Shown piece by piece: positions 49,001 to 62,000 of a DNA stretch of 64,000 bases. The stretch covers positions 50,271,178 to 50,335,177 of the forward strand of contig CM049307.1 in the NCBI GenBank assembly GCA_026874595.1, given 5' to 3'. This stretch comes from Sipunculus nudus. Taxonomy: Eukaryota; Annelida; Sipuncula; Golfingiida; Sipunculidae. The position numbers were made by a program, and so were the translations under genes. The notes below the pieces were generated by a model. The model searched no databases, was not told the origin of the DNA, and worked only from the letters and a program-made list of their open reading frames with translations. Each line of letters opens with the position of its first letter. The first letter of the stretch is position 1.

Positions 49001-52000
49001 CACGGGGTCAAATTATTCACGTCTGAGTCTCCGAAATAAAGAGAACTTTAATTAAAAAGACAGACATCATCTTTAAAGCTTAGCATCGCTATGGGTTTAC
49101 TTTCAATAGAGAATCCCCCTAGCTCGCCAGAGGAAAACAAAATTAAATCTGTCATGCTGTGCCTCAACGTCCGTGAACACGGCTTATCGCAAGAAAAATA
49201 TTAGGAGGTTAAAAAGTGAAAGTCATCATGGACATATCTGCAGAGTGTGCAGTATAGACACCAACGGCTCAGATTTCGTTCACACTCGTAAATCAATTCA
49301 TCTTAAGAATTCCAAAACAGAGACAGCAAATTTTCATCAATGTTAAAGAAGCCTATTCAGATATCGGACGTCTGTTAACTAAAGAGGATCCCTTGAACCT
49401 TATAGACAGTAAAGACAGTAAACGCCGATCCCACAGTACACATATTGTTTGTTTTGTTTATACCCACGTGTTTATAACGTAGGGGGGGGGGCGCCAAAAT
49501 ATTTTAAACAGATTCAACAAGGACATCTGGAGGCAAGTCAGACGAACCAAATTAAGTTTTGCAACTAGTGAACGACGCTTCTGAAATCTTAACAGTTAAA
49601 AATAGTGTGTACGCTTGTCGACAACTATGTATTCATTGGAATCATCCCTGCAGAAAATGTCACATACCAGTATATACCTGGTCGGAAACGCTTGAATACG
49701 CTAGCTGTGTCAAGCTGAATCAGTTAAAAGACGCTAGGAGAGGGTCACGAAAATGAATTACGCTGTGCCATATAAGTACAACCCCCACCCCGTATTTCGA
49801 TGGAACCAATGTTACCAGTTATGCGTGGTGCACAGTTCATGGAAGGGCCACCCCGCGTTCATAGGGAAACAATGTAACCACCTGCACGCGGTGTAAAACA
49901 ATGGAACAGCCACATGAAGCACCGGGGTACCTGGTTTCGAGAGGACCGCGCGGACAGATCCCTGTGCACCACTACAATCTTTCGCTGTGATTTCCCGTAA
50001 ATACTTATTATGGTTTGTGATTGTGGAGATTGTGCGTGCCCCTTATCCCCATGGCATCTAAGGAAATTTCGTAAACACCACCCGTGTACCGGCGATGTTT
50101 TCAATTGTGTCCGTGTGTAGTGACCGGCGGGTTTAAATGAACCGGGCGCTTTTATTGTTTCGACGTGTTCTTGTTTTTCAGTTTTGTCTATTTTTTTAAT
50201 GAACTCCGGCCTTAAATAGAAGCCGGCCTTGTTTAGTCGCCGGGTCAAAGCAGGATCTGGAAAAAAAACCCGCCCGGACGTCTGATCAAGGAATTACGGT
50301 ATTTCAGCTTCCGTGCATATACAAGTTGTTACAACAAACCCTCTTAGTTTAACTGATTTTTTGTTGGTCAACACTGGCGCATGTACCAAGTTTACTATTA
50401 CCTTGCGTATAAACCACCTCATACATCGGTTAAAGTGGCGTTAAATGAACTTTTATCAAACAGGAATTACCAGCAGTTACATGCATTCTACAGACAGGGT
50501 AGGCGAATAGGTGACGTTAATAATATACGTAGAATTCGTCCATCTGTTTTAATTTCCGACCGCGCTATTGTTTCTTCATCAAGGCACATGTTATCAGTAA
50601 TGATGTAATAAGCCAGGTATACATTTAAGAGTGAAGTTCTGTTTATCCGAGGAGCCACATAAAGAGTCTCTGCTTCAGCAGCTTTATATTTTCTTCCACC
50701 AGCTACTTTAACCTTTAAACAGTCATTATTTCCAGCCAAATACCTGTTGATTAATTATTCATGAACGTTTTAATACTTGGAAATCGTGGGTAAGTTATTT
50801 CCAAGAATACGTGTACGTATAATAAATAGCTGTTTAATGGGAATGGTTGCAAGGTCTATATGGTCCGCCTTTGTTAACATGAAACTATTAAAATTAAAAT
50901 GTCATGGTCACGCTTCATAAATATAAATAATTGACTAGTGTCACTCCAATAATATGAAGGCGATTAATGCGTCAAGTAGTTTGTGCTTCAATTGTATACC
51001 TGTATAACTTTTTTTCTATGGATCTGACTTAAAGTAAAGACAAAAGATGATATCAATGATCGAGCTACCTGCTCTTGAAGATAAATCCACGAAATTATTA
51101 TTCAAATTTTCAAACTCGGAGAAGTTAGAATCAATCAATTAAACTTCTCATTGAATCCCCAAAGTATAGAAAATGTTCATCTCTTACTTTTCCAGGTGTG
51201 TTCCGTTATCATTGACGCCCAGTCTGTCCATGATGGGTGCCGACATGTCACGGAGATATTTCTGTGAAAATTAAAAAGTGCTCGAACTAATTAAGATTAT
51301 ACTGTTTTATGCATATTACTATAGATTCAGAAATTTGAGTAGGGGTTTTATTTTCATGGTTTTCATGGGCAAGGTAATCCACGAATTCATGATTCCAACC
51401 ATAAAAAAATCACGAGATCATGAGATCATCTTAATGACAGCAGGTGGTCGAGTTCATCTGTAGTTATTGCAATTGGCTGATGAGTTTTCAAAAATGGAAC
51501 ATACAACTCTTTTTCTCTAATTTTATGAATGCCATTGGTACAAATGATAAATGTGATGAATCACGTTTTCTGTAAATAACATAACTAATACTGAACATAA
51601 TTTATAAATACTCTGTTGCCCATTCCATTATTTTCCTATATAGTATCGAAAAAACATGGCCCCTGAAACGACGATTAATGATTACAATCAAACAGTATCA
51701 AAACTTAAACTTTAAACTGAAAACATTTCCATATACTTTCTTTCTTCAACGTATCGGATGAAACATTTAAAAACGCTATCACGTTTCTATACCGCAAAGC
51801 GGTAGTTTCGACATGTGCACCACCAGAACGGTACACCTGTCACAATGTTCATAAGCTTTTCTTTGGCTTAAAAGACAAGAGACAGGTTCTCTCATTTGCA
51901 TTTCCTCGGGAAGCGAATGTCAAAACACTTATTCTGATTACTGGCGACCACAGTGCTTACAAATATAAAACATGCGTATCTTCTTCCAAAAACTACCAAT

Positions 52001-55000
52001 AGTTGCATGTATAAATATGACAGAAAACTATTAAGTAGGCCTATGTAAATTATACCCGCTTATTTTGCGTGAATAAGTTCTTGTATTCATTGCGTAACTG
52101 TATAGATATTGATAACCCATGAATAGCTTACATTTACATTCTCATACCACGAATTCACACACCCCACGATCTGCGTTTTACACAAAACCACGAAATTTAA
52201 AGCCCACGGTATTATCCGAATCTTCAGTATACGTGTATTATGATAACAAACTGATGAACATGAAATTTGCTTCAAGGCGGATTACTTTTGTGTTAACGTC
52301 GATAAGAGATAATTAATAATAAAACTGAAACACACTCTAATTCTGAGATAAAATAAATTCTAATATATATATAAGAGATACTTACTCTACACTTCTCATA
52401 GTGACTTCTTCCAAACAAGTAGATCGAGACGCCACCGACGGCGCCAGCGGTTGCGCTCCAAGCGACGTAATGGGTCTCGTCTTTCAAGTAGCGTGTCAAG
52501 TTCAAGGCCGTTGGGAAGTCTAGCTGCTGGGCGCCAGCGAGAGCGAAGGCATCACGAACCAGGTGTGCACGGTCTGATACGCTGAATACCTGAAGCAGCA
52601 GATAAACATCGCGAATTAGTTAAAACCATGAAGACCCATGTTTATTCTTTAAGAAATCAATTATTGTTTTCTTTGTAGCATTTATTTTTTATTTTATTTT
52701 GTAATATAGTATGGGTGATTTCTTACAGTGCACTTCAATTCGCATGTGATTAACCGTAAATCAACTAAATAAATTGCTAGTTATTACTCTTTAAAACAAA
52801 ATGTTGATTCATATTTTTGTCTTAATAATATCAACTTGCTGTAATTACACTATATACAAGAGAAAAACAAGTGACTTATAATAAGGGGAAATCCCGGAAA
52901 TCCCGAAAGTAAAGAATCTCTATTTTGACAGCAAATGAGGGAAAGGGACACATTTCATAAAAACGATTATGGCTGTATATACCGGGGCGGATACAGGATC
53001 ATAGAACGGTGTGTATGGGGGGGGGGGGGGGGGGGGTGAGCGCTCAACATCCTTGTACAGACAAACAAGTGTCCATGCCAGAAGTCCTACTATACTACAC
53101 TTTATACATATTTCTCGCACGCAGAATACATGTGATGAAAATGGTATCAAATGCAAAATCCGCCGTCGTTTTCCGGTATTAATCGTATTTTATTTTTTTT
53201 TTTTTGTTGGAAAAAATTGGACACCCGCCCCCTGCGCCCCCCCCCCCCAATGCGACCATGATTTAACTACATGAACTTCGGATGCTGCTGCTGTTCCTAC
53301 TATAGCTGTTAGTACTACCACCACCACAACAACAGCTACTACTACTACTACTGCAACTCTAACTCCTCCTCCTACTACAACTACTAATACTCCTACTACT
53401 GTACCGTATAACGCCACATGAACTTAATTTCAATTTACCTTTAACATTTTAACATAAACATATTTTTCACATCTTTGATGTGAATTTTATATTTCTAGAA
53501 CAATTTTCTAAATTCTGGAACGACAGGTTGTGGGATGTACCGGTCTATGTGACGTAAGTATGTAAAGATGAATATGCATATAATGACTAAGAAATCATGG
53601 GAAGTATGACGTCATACTGTATGACTGTTAAGCAGCTGGTTAGCGAGGCTTGTCCACATGGGCTTGTCGTAGTTCACCCGGAAGTAGCAATGCTGGCGTC
53701 GGTTGAATTTGATCCAGCTTCCGGGGTTGTTAATGGTGAAATCCAAGCCTTAAAAGAAATAGTCAGTAATAAGCAAAAATTGTTATCTTTAAATTTGTTA
53801 TGATGTAAAATGGATATGTTTTAATAGTAACATTGCAAAAAATAAACCCCTTTTAGGTGGATTAATATTCCATAGCCTTCTGTGACTTGTGTCTAGTGAC
53901 GACAAGCCTGGCATTTTAGTTTTAAAGCCTGCTATTTGCCTAACTTTTCTATAGGATTTATGTGCTCTCTGGCTTACACTGCGTACATGTCAATGCACTA
54001 TAGGTAAGTCCTGTTAAGAAACGTTCTTATAACGCTTCAGTGAGGGCTTTTTATCTACAAGCTATAAATAAATAGCAATGTTAACAAACAGAAAAACCAT
54101 GTAACCCATGTCGGTGGTAACATATCAAATTGAAAGGTCATTAGTTACGAAAAGCCCTTTGAAAAATTTGGTTTGTCTGAGCTGCAACCAGATTTCCTTG
54201 TTCAATTAGTTTGAATTATTTTTGCGGGCCCCCACATTTTATAAACAGCCTTTGTGCACTAGGATCTGTGTTTTTGGGACTATGTTTTTCAAAGATCCAA
54301 GGGGTTATCTTTAAGTAATATACGTCTGTTATCGTAATAGGCCCTTTTAAAATTCCGAGCATCCTATGGCGACCTCTTTTTCTAAATTTGTGGAAGTTAC
54401 CCTGTCAGAATCATTCACTTACTATCAGTCCGGTTCATCCAGATAAGGCCTTCAGCGCCGTTCTCTGTTGTGTAAGTCAGTGGCACATACCATTTGTACC
54501 TTAAAAAAAGGCATTGCATATTAACTATAGCGCTATCACAAGGACAGAAATGTAAGAAATGTAGCCATTATATTGTATGCTGAAGAAACCCCTATATACA
54601 AACATGGAATTAATACACCAAGTGGGGAATATGGAAAATAAATGTAAAAAAATTTTGGTGAAAAATAATGTCTCCATGAAATATTTTTTAGTGAGTATTC
54701 CTATGACGTATTCATTTACAATTATAAGGGCCCCGCTTGAAAAGCGGTGCGTTATAGCGGTCGTCTTGTCCGTCCGTCCGTTCGTCACGGACACGTTCTT
54801 TCGCGCGAAATATCACAAAGACGATTTACTGGATCTTCCTCAAAGTTACAGGGATGATTGTTGCCAATGAGGGCTCCAGCCCTATCACATCACAGACTGA
54901 TCTGAATTTCAATATGGCCGCCAGAGCACAATCAACGATTTTATTCGGGCGCTATATCTCAAAGAGAATTTGCTTGATCTTTCTCAAATTCACAGGGATG

Positions 55001-55250
55001 ATTGGTGCCTGTGAGAGCCCAAGCCCTTCCGAATTACAGACCCATCCAAAAACCAACATGGCCGCCACAACACAGTTTTCTTCTGCGAAAATTTAACCAC
55101 AGCCCAATGTGACATGTAATATGGTCACAGGGCTGCCATTTTGAGGAACTGGCAATCGCGGGGCCCTAATTGAGGACTTTGAGGGGCCGAAACCTCTAGA
55201 CAATAATGTTCCAACGCTCAGCTTACATGTCTATTCTGTAATTAATCGCT

Positions 55251-55313
<63 letters not shown>

Positions 55314-58300
55314 CCCCCCCCCCATGATATATATCTAGTATGAATAAACTAGACGTACTGGTATGGTGAGTCAGGCTTAGACAAGTCGTCGTTAGGGTTG
55401 GCCATAAACCTCTTCTGTCTAGCCGTGACCTCAGCATTCACGCCGTTCATGGTGACGCTGACGTCAACCACAGGAAACCCCATCTGATACACCCACGGGT
55501 CCATCACGGTCTTAATGTTCAGTTTGTGTCCTACAACCTGTCAAAGTACATTTTTAAATAGATAATTAAATATTAATTGTGAGAGTGGAAATATTTCTAA
55601 AGAAACATCCTGTGGATGCATGCATAATTGATTGAAAAAGGAAGTAGACAATATAAAAACAAATGCTGTATCATTAATATTATGCTTTCTTGGTGTCAAA
55701 GTTTGTTTTGCATAGGGTTTGCCTGAAGTTAAAGATGTTTCATGCTTAAAATTCTTATTATAATACATGAGATTTCCATATTATGTATTTTTTGTTGGGT
55801 TGAACCGGATATTTTTCATCTCAGAAGTCCAATCCTTTAAAATGTGGAAATAACTCTTTTAACTAGAAAAAAAACATTAGTTATATCATATTTAGAATAT
55901 GATATATATAATTTGAATTTTATTTTTGTTTCTTAGAATAATGTTTATAAATTTATAAATTCAATCATGACATTACAATACATCAAGCCACCTATAATTG
56001 TTCGCTCAATGTTTCCACCAAATCCTGACTTTTCGAAATGTGTTTCGTGTATACTTATTGTTACAGATGTCTGTTTTATTGTGAGCTGTTGACATGTCTC
56101 TTTTATTGTGCGCTGTTGACATTCTGATTTGTGTTTGGCTCAAGCCCTGGGCGTTGCTATGCTACGGCGTTCCTTGTTCTAGATGGCCGGGTGCGGCCAA
56201 CGTGTAAACACAGCGGTCATGCTAGTCTTGGGCTTTCTCACCTGGCCGAGCCGGGCCTGCCCACGTGTAAACCCTAATATGTAGAAACACAACATTCGTT
56301 GTTCTAGATGTTTCCTGTAACGTGTGTATTATAAAGTTCTTTGGACTGTTCGGGAAATGGAAAGTTCTCGGCTTGGGGTGAAAAGTTATAAATATGAGGC
56401 TGTGTTTTAGACCCGAGACAGAGGAGAGAAAAATTCCAGCGGACACAGAAGAGTGCGTGTCAATTTGAAGACCTTTTCCGATAATTGCGGCAGTTATTCA
56501 CTTTTGAATTACAACGGATTGATTTTGTGAATGAACTGGACTGTTATTCTCTGAGAAGATTTATGTGAAATGTTCATCTTGATTGTACGTTATAAAGGAC
56601 TTGTTGTCGCTGTGGCAGTGGTGGTATCCTGGTACTGTACACTTTATTTATACACTTGTTACTGTTGTACTGTTGTTATACTGTATAATTGTATTGAAAT
56701 AATGTATTGTAAAGCTAGGGTTGTTTTAAGAATAAACTATAATAATTTGTTAACAAAACACTGACTTCTTTATTCATTCCCCTAGACATTTCACGCTGCC
56801 TAGTGTTGCAGGATCTGATTTTTTTTATCTCCATTACAGGGTTTGTGTTCGTCACGGCTACGTGATCTGTTGATATTGGGTTCCGTAACAATATGTATTA
56901 CATAACTTAATCTTATGTAAAAGGTCTAACTTGTGTACCCCCGCCGTGGGGTCACTCAACATACACACACAGAGATCCATAAACATTATAGTTTTCTTGA
57001 TCCTCAAGACATACAAGTACTGATGATACCGACACTAACCTCGTTGAAGTCCGCCCACATCTGCTGGGTCGTCGCCGTTGAGTATTCGCGTTTCCTTAGA
57101 TAATGCTGAAAGAAAGAACGGCCACAGACAGTTTATTAATCAGAAACAAATCTCGAGGACAGGGTTTATTTTAAAGAATATTTATAATATTTTTTATATG
57201 AATAGTATCACTGAATTATGAATGAAAAGATCACAAATCATATATAATTATTTCAGCGAGCTCATACTCAGACTCATATCCCTACTAATATGTGTGAGTT
57301 ATCGTTATAATTCATTAATTGTAGAAGTAGTTTTCAGTCCGTGACTAAAACAAAAATCTGCAAATTATCCATTTCAAATGCCTGTTGAAATATACCCTAT
57401 CCAAGGACTACAAAAGTTACAATGTTAGAGAAGCATTCAAGTAGTAGTAATGTACACGACGGAGTGACGGATATAAGATAGGCAGAAAAATCGTTCTGTT
57501 GTTCGTCGTGACGGTTTGTCTCATATACATAGGCTTTGGAGCTGGGGGTTGCGGGGGGGGATTGGCAAAAGGGGGTGCAGTCTTTGCAGTCTCTGCAGTT
57601 TGTTGACAGGTTAAAGGGAGGCTTTTCCTATGAAACTTTGTTTCTAAAATTGTCATATCAGGTGCAAAAATCCAGTGTCTCTTGTAATTTAGATCAGTAC
57701 AGTACTGTGCGATTCGTAGATGCAATGGATTGAAATATAATGTAGGTAAAATTGTAGGAAATACATACATCATGCTAAATATCTAATTTGGTCACTTTAA
57801 GACGAGTCTGCTTTGGAATATAACAATTTTAGAGTATAGGACAAAGTGTAATTATATCCTTTAATTCTGGCCAGTATTCCATAAACTGTTCATATTCATA
57901 TGGATTTGATACTTACATCTTAAATTTCATATAGGCCTAAGTGTGAAAATGGTATATCCATTGTCTCTCAGTATATTTGTTTCATGCTTCATATGACATG
58001 CAGTTTTTAGCACTGAATTTTAGATTAAAAATTCGAATCTGCTTCATTTTCTTCTGCATCCAAGGCATATTATTATGCTAATATACCGTCCATGAATTAA
58101 AGCGGGATTTCTCGATTTCACATATTAAACACTGAATGGTCACTGGATGATATTTAGTTGAGTTAACGCCATAATTGACAACTACCACAATTCTAAACAT
58201 ATTCGTTTGCTTTCGTGTCTGGGTAAATCAAATCAATGTGAAATTGTAATGTCTTGCGATTACAAACTTAATTTACTCGTGTATATGTTCTCGTCTTCAC

Positions 58301-59028
58301 GGCGCATATGGAGATATTAAGAAACCACGAATTAAGAATAGACAGTATTAAGAAATTGGGGTATTTAATTGAAAAATAACTAAAACCAGAGGTTCACATA
58401 GCAATGAAACGTTCCCAGTGCTTTAAATACTGCTTGCTGGTGATTATGTTTGCAGGGTTTTTTTCATTACATTGGTTTCTGTACTATCATCTGCTCTTCA
58501 TTTTCATAGTAAGAACCGATCTTACCCGAACGCATTCCCGGAAGTCATCGGGACCAAGGAAAGCTCGCATCATCAAAAGGATGGATGACCCCTGAAACAA
58601 AATACCATATATTGTTATTTGAAAAGTATATCCTGACGTCAGAACAGCTTTAGGTAATATTCAGACTCTATTTACCATTCTCTGTGATCAGTACAACACC
58701 AAAACAATGCATGTGCAACTAGATGTATGCAATCGCCAAGCGAACACTAGAAGCCCTATAAATCCCCCCCCCCCCAACAACACTTTTTAGCAAGTGGATG
58801 GGATGGTAAATGTAATCAGCCCCCTGTTATTCAGAGAAAAATATTGGTATATAGGAAATGAAAGATATTAATAATTAGAATTACAGGACTTTGGTTCCAT
58901 TTCTATGTTTACTATGAAATTTTAGATATTTTTACCTGGTTTAGAATTAACATATACCTGAAACATTCAGCCTTATTCTTTTTTTAAACCTTACACTTAA
59001 TTGTAATATATTTGGAATGTGTTACACA

Positions 59029-59070
<42 letters not shown>

Positions 59071-62000
59071 TAGTTGATAACTTTCCCACTCCGAGGCATC
59101 CCTAAAACCATTGGAGACTCAAAAAAAAAACCTTTTTTATATAAACCATTTTTATCCTCCTATAGCCTTCTTACCTTACTGTAGGTTATACCATCAAAAA
59201 CAGAATTGATAGAATCCGGATGGTTCACTTCTATTACAAGGGGACGTGATGTGTTGAGGGCATCCGTTCCCATGATGCTGTTCACTGTTCCACCGGGATA
59301 TTCCAACTGAAGGGTTAACAGGATTTCCATTATACCAGGAAGCAAAAACACACAATCAAACATTCGTTTTATTCTTCAGCTCCAGCAACCACACAACCCT
59401 AAGCGTTCTGTTTTACAACAAATTTCCTTGTTTTTAGCTAACCATGTGATAACGTAATACATATTATGATTAAAAACGCATTCATATACATTGTGGTTTT
59501 GATACTATTATATGACTATTATATAAACATGTTGTACAACAATGACAGAATAAGACATATATACAGAAGTTTTCAAATGACAAGAGCAGAACGTGTAGCA
59601 GAAAGACCAATATACTTATAATTTGTTTCCGTCACCACACAGAAATAATAAAATTAGAATAATCGCTTCCCGAGAGAGAGAGTTCCATTGATAAAAACGG
59701 ATAAGTAGCAGTAGTTTGTCCTACAATATATAGATGGCGCCACCACTGCTACCTTTAACAAGCACATTTGCTAAGTTTCAGGAACAAACATCTTTCAGAA
59801 TATATAAAAATGTAACAATGAAAAAAAATCAAAATTTATGCAATCACATTGTATCGTAAAATATTCATTATGCAAACAGTCAATTTATATTTCGTATTTC
59901 ATCTGCAATCATCAGGCATAGTGATATTGTTGATAATTTTGTTTTCCTCATCACAAGGATCCGAGGTAATGTATTTTCCGCGTCGGTTGGTTACTTGGGT
60001 GGTTTGTATGTTAGCAGCCCAAACCCAAATGATCTTATTTTGATACATTATATTGATCCAGATTAGTGTTGATTGATTGTTTATTTGGTGTTAACTTAGC
60101 CCTCAACGAAATTTCGTTAAAACCGTTTATAACTTTTTGCATAATGTTTTTGAAGGACAAACCAGCTAACGTGACCAACGGACAAAGATACTACCTCGCC
60201 ACCAGACGCAAATATAACAATGATTATCTTTTATCAGTATACGTGTAGTCTATTAGTAGATGGAACAGGTTACATAGAATCACCCACAGAAACCGACGAA
60301 ATGAAGACCATGTGTTAGCTGTAGAAGAGAAGAAGGCTGTAGGTAAGCAGGAGATGACGTCATCAGGCGGTGGCGTCTGGTATATAGGCTCTTGTATAAT
60401 CGGCGTAATCCAGCAGTTAGTTACGTTACAGGGTCAAAAGGGGGTAATATGAGGGTAAATGTTACTTGTAACGTTGGAAGTTCACGTAAATATTGTTGTA
60501 AAGTCCGAAGAGGGATAACATGCAGGGAAAAGATTATGGGAGAAATAACTTTAGCTCGTAATAAATTATGAGAAATGTTTATGGAAACGGGGGTGCGTGC
60601 TGGCTCAATAACATCCTCAGTAATTTTTGTTCTGCCTCCTTTTTGTTACATTATACAGCAGAATAAAAGTTCTTTGATATAAATCTAAAAAGATGATAAA
60701 TGTATAGATAAAGCTAGGAAGGAAAAGACATATTCACCGGAGGGTAAAATATTTTAAAGCAGATATGTTATTACATATCTTGCATGATAAAATAAAGTCA
60801 GTCATTGCAATTAATTTTGAAACATCAATTGATTATTTAATTCAAGGAAATATATTTTTCAACTTCCAAAAAGATCTCATGAGTATATGAATTTTTCCTG
60901 TCCGGAAAATCATACTCTACAAAGTATTTACTTGGCACATTTATATAGTTTTCTGAAATTATAATTGTTGATGATAAAAGGTTCAGGGGTAAAGCAGTAT
61001 TGAGACAAATAAGACTCAAAATATCAAGGAGAATAAGATGTTAATTTTTTTGCATTAAAATGATGAGTTAATGATCGTCGTTGCTGGCCATGGAGTTGGA
61101 GGAGGGTTGGGGGGGGGGGGGGGGGGGGGAGGTTAATGAGAAGGGAATCTATCTATGGCAGTTAGCAGGGTACGAGACCAGGGTAAGGGGTCAAGGTCAC
61201 CACTTACCATATCCCACGTGGGTTCTGAGTAGTTCACGGAAAATCTCGAATATAAACTCGCGTATCCTTCATTAAGCCAGATGTCGTCCCACCAGTGACA
61301 CGTCACAATATTGCCAAAGTACTAGACAGAGAGAACCAGAGACAGAAGATAGACAGACAGCAGTGACAAGAGACAGAGCAACAGTGCTTGTGTGCTACCA
61401 TGACACCTAGCGGCAGTCAGAGAGACCAAACCTGCAAATATGTCGGGATCACTGTAAGCGTCGTCAAAATTTTATCTGATTTTTGTATATAGGTTAATAT
61501 TGACTTTCCAACAAACACCCTGTGAATAATAAGGTGACAGTATTGGTTGGAAGTGTAATATGCACACCTTCATATAGTTCAAGGTAACTATAGTCCGTTT
61601 CATCCCCTTATGTCCACCTGTTTTTTTGCTATGAAAATATTTAATAGTTACATTTCAAAGGAAAAAAATTGTAGTGTAGAGTAGAGGATTAAAGGACCTA
61701 ATTTTCAACAAGGTAAATAAATACCTACCTTACACCTTATTTAAGGAACAGAATTATTTGAAAATATGAGAAATAAGTCTACATTTTACATGTCAGACCC
61801 ACTTATGGCGGTCAAGGTCATTGGTCACATGCAAAAACAGCCTCAACTGACAGCTTCTGATTGGATGATGTCATGTAAATACTCTAAAAAATATAACCAG
61901 CTAAAACAAAAATGGCTACTTATTGAGAGACATAACGTATCTGCCAGATCACAGTGAAGTGACTAAAATGTTGTGAAACATAAATTGGCGATTTATTGTA

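Larger units (their letters stand above)
40642..51187 (-). other. 10.5-kb repeat-filled intron of the aminopeptidase gene
   Basis: The intron joins HLE/K to LLRST. It holds, from low to high coordinate, a ~1.1-kb dispersed repeat (40.90-42.07), a repeat shared with 58.8 kb (42.59-42.84), a poly-A tract, a 2.3-kb TIR element (43.03-45.34), a 112-118-bp tandem repeat (45.87-46.18), a repeat shared with 54.1 kb (47.19-47.47), a 1.35-kb TIR-like element with a nested SINE head (47.55-48.90), and repeats shared with 27.9-28.2 kb (49.34-50.4). No exon of this gene is seen in it. Confidence 0.85.

Noticed and set aside
49859-50248. 129-codon minus-strand frame as an integrase
   Set aside because: A short VVHRDL-like motif is suggestive, but no integrase core, chromodomain or LTR context is visible. 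Kept only as a question in the findings.
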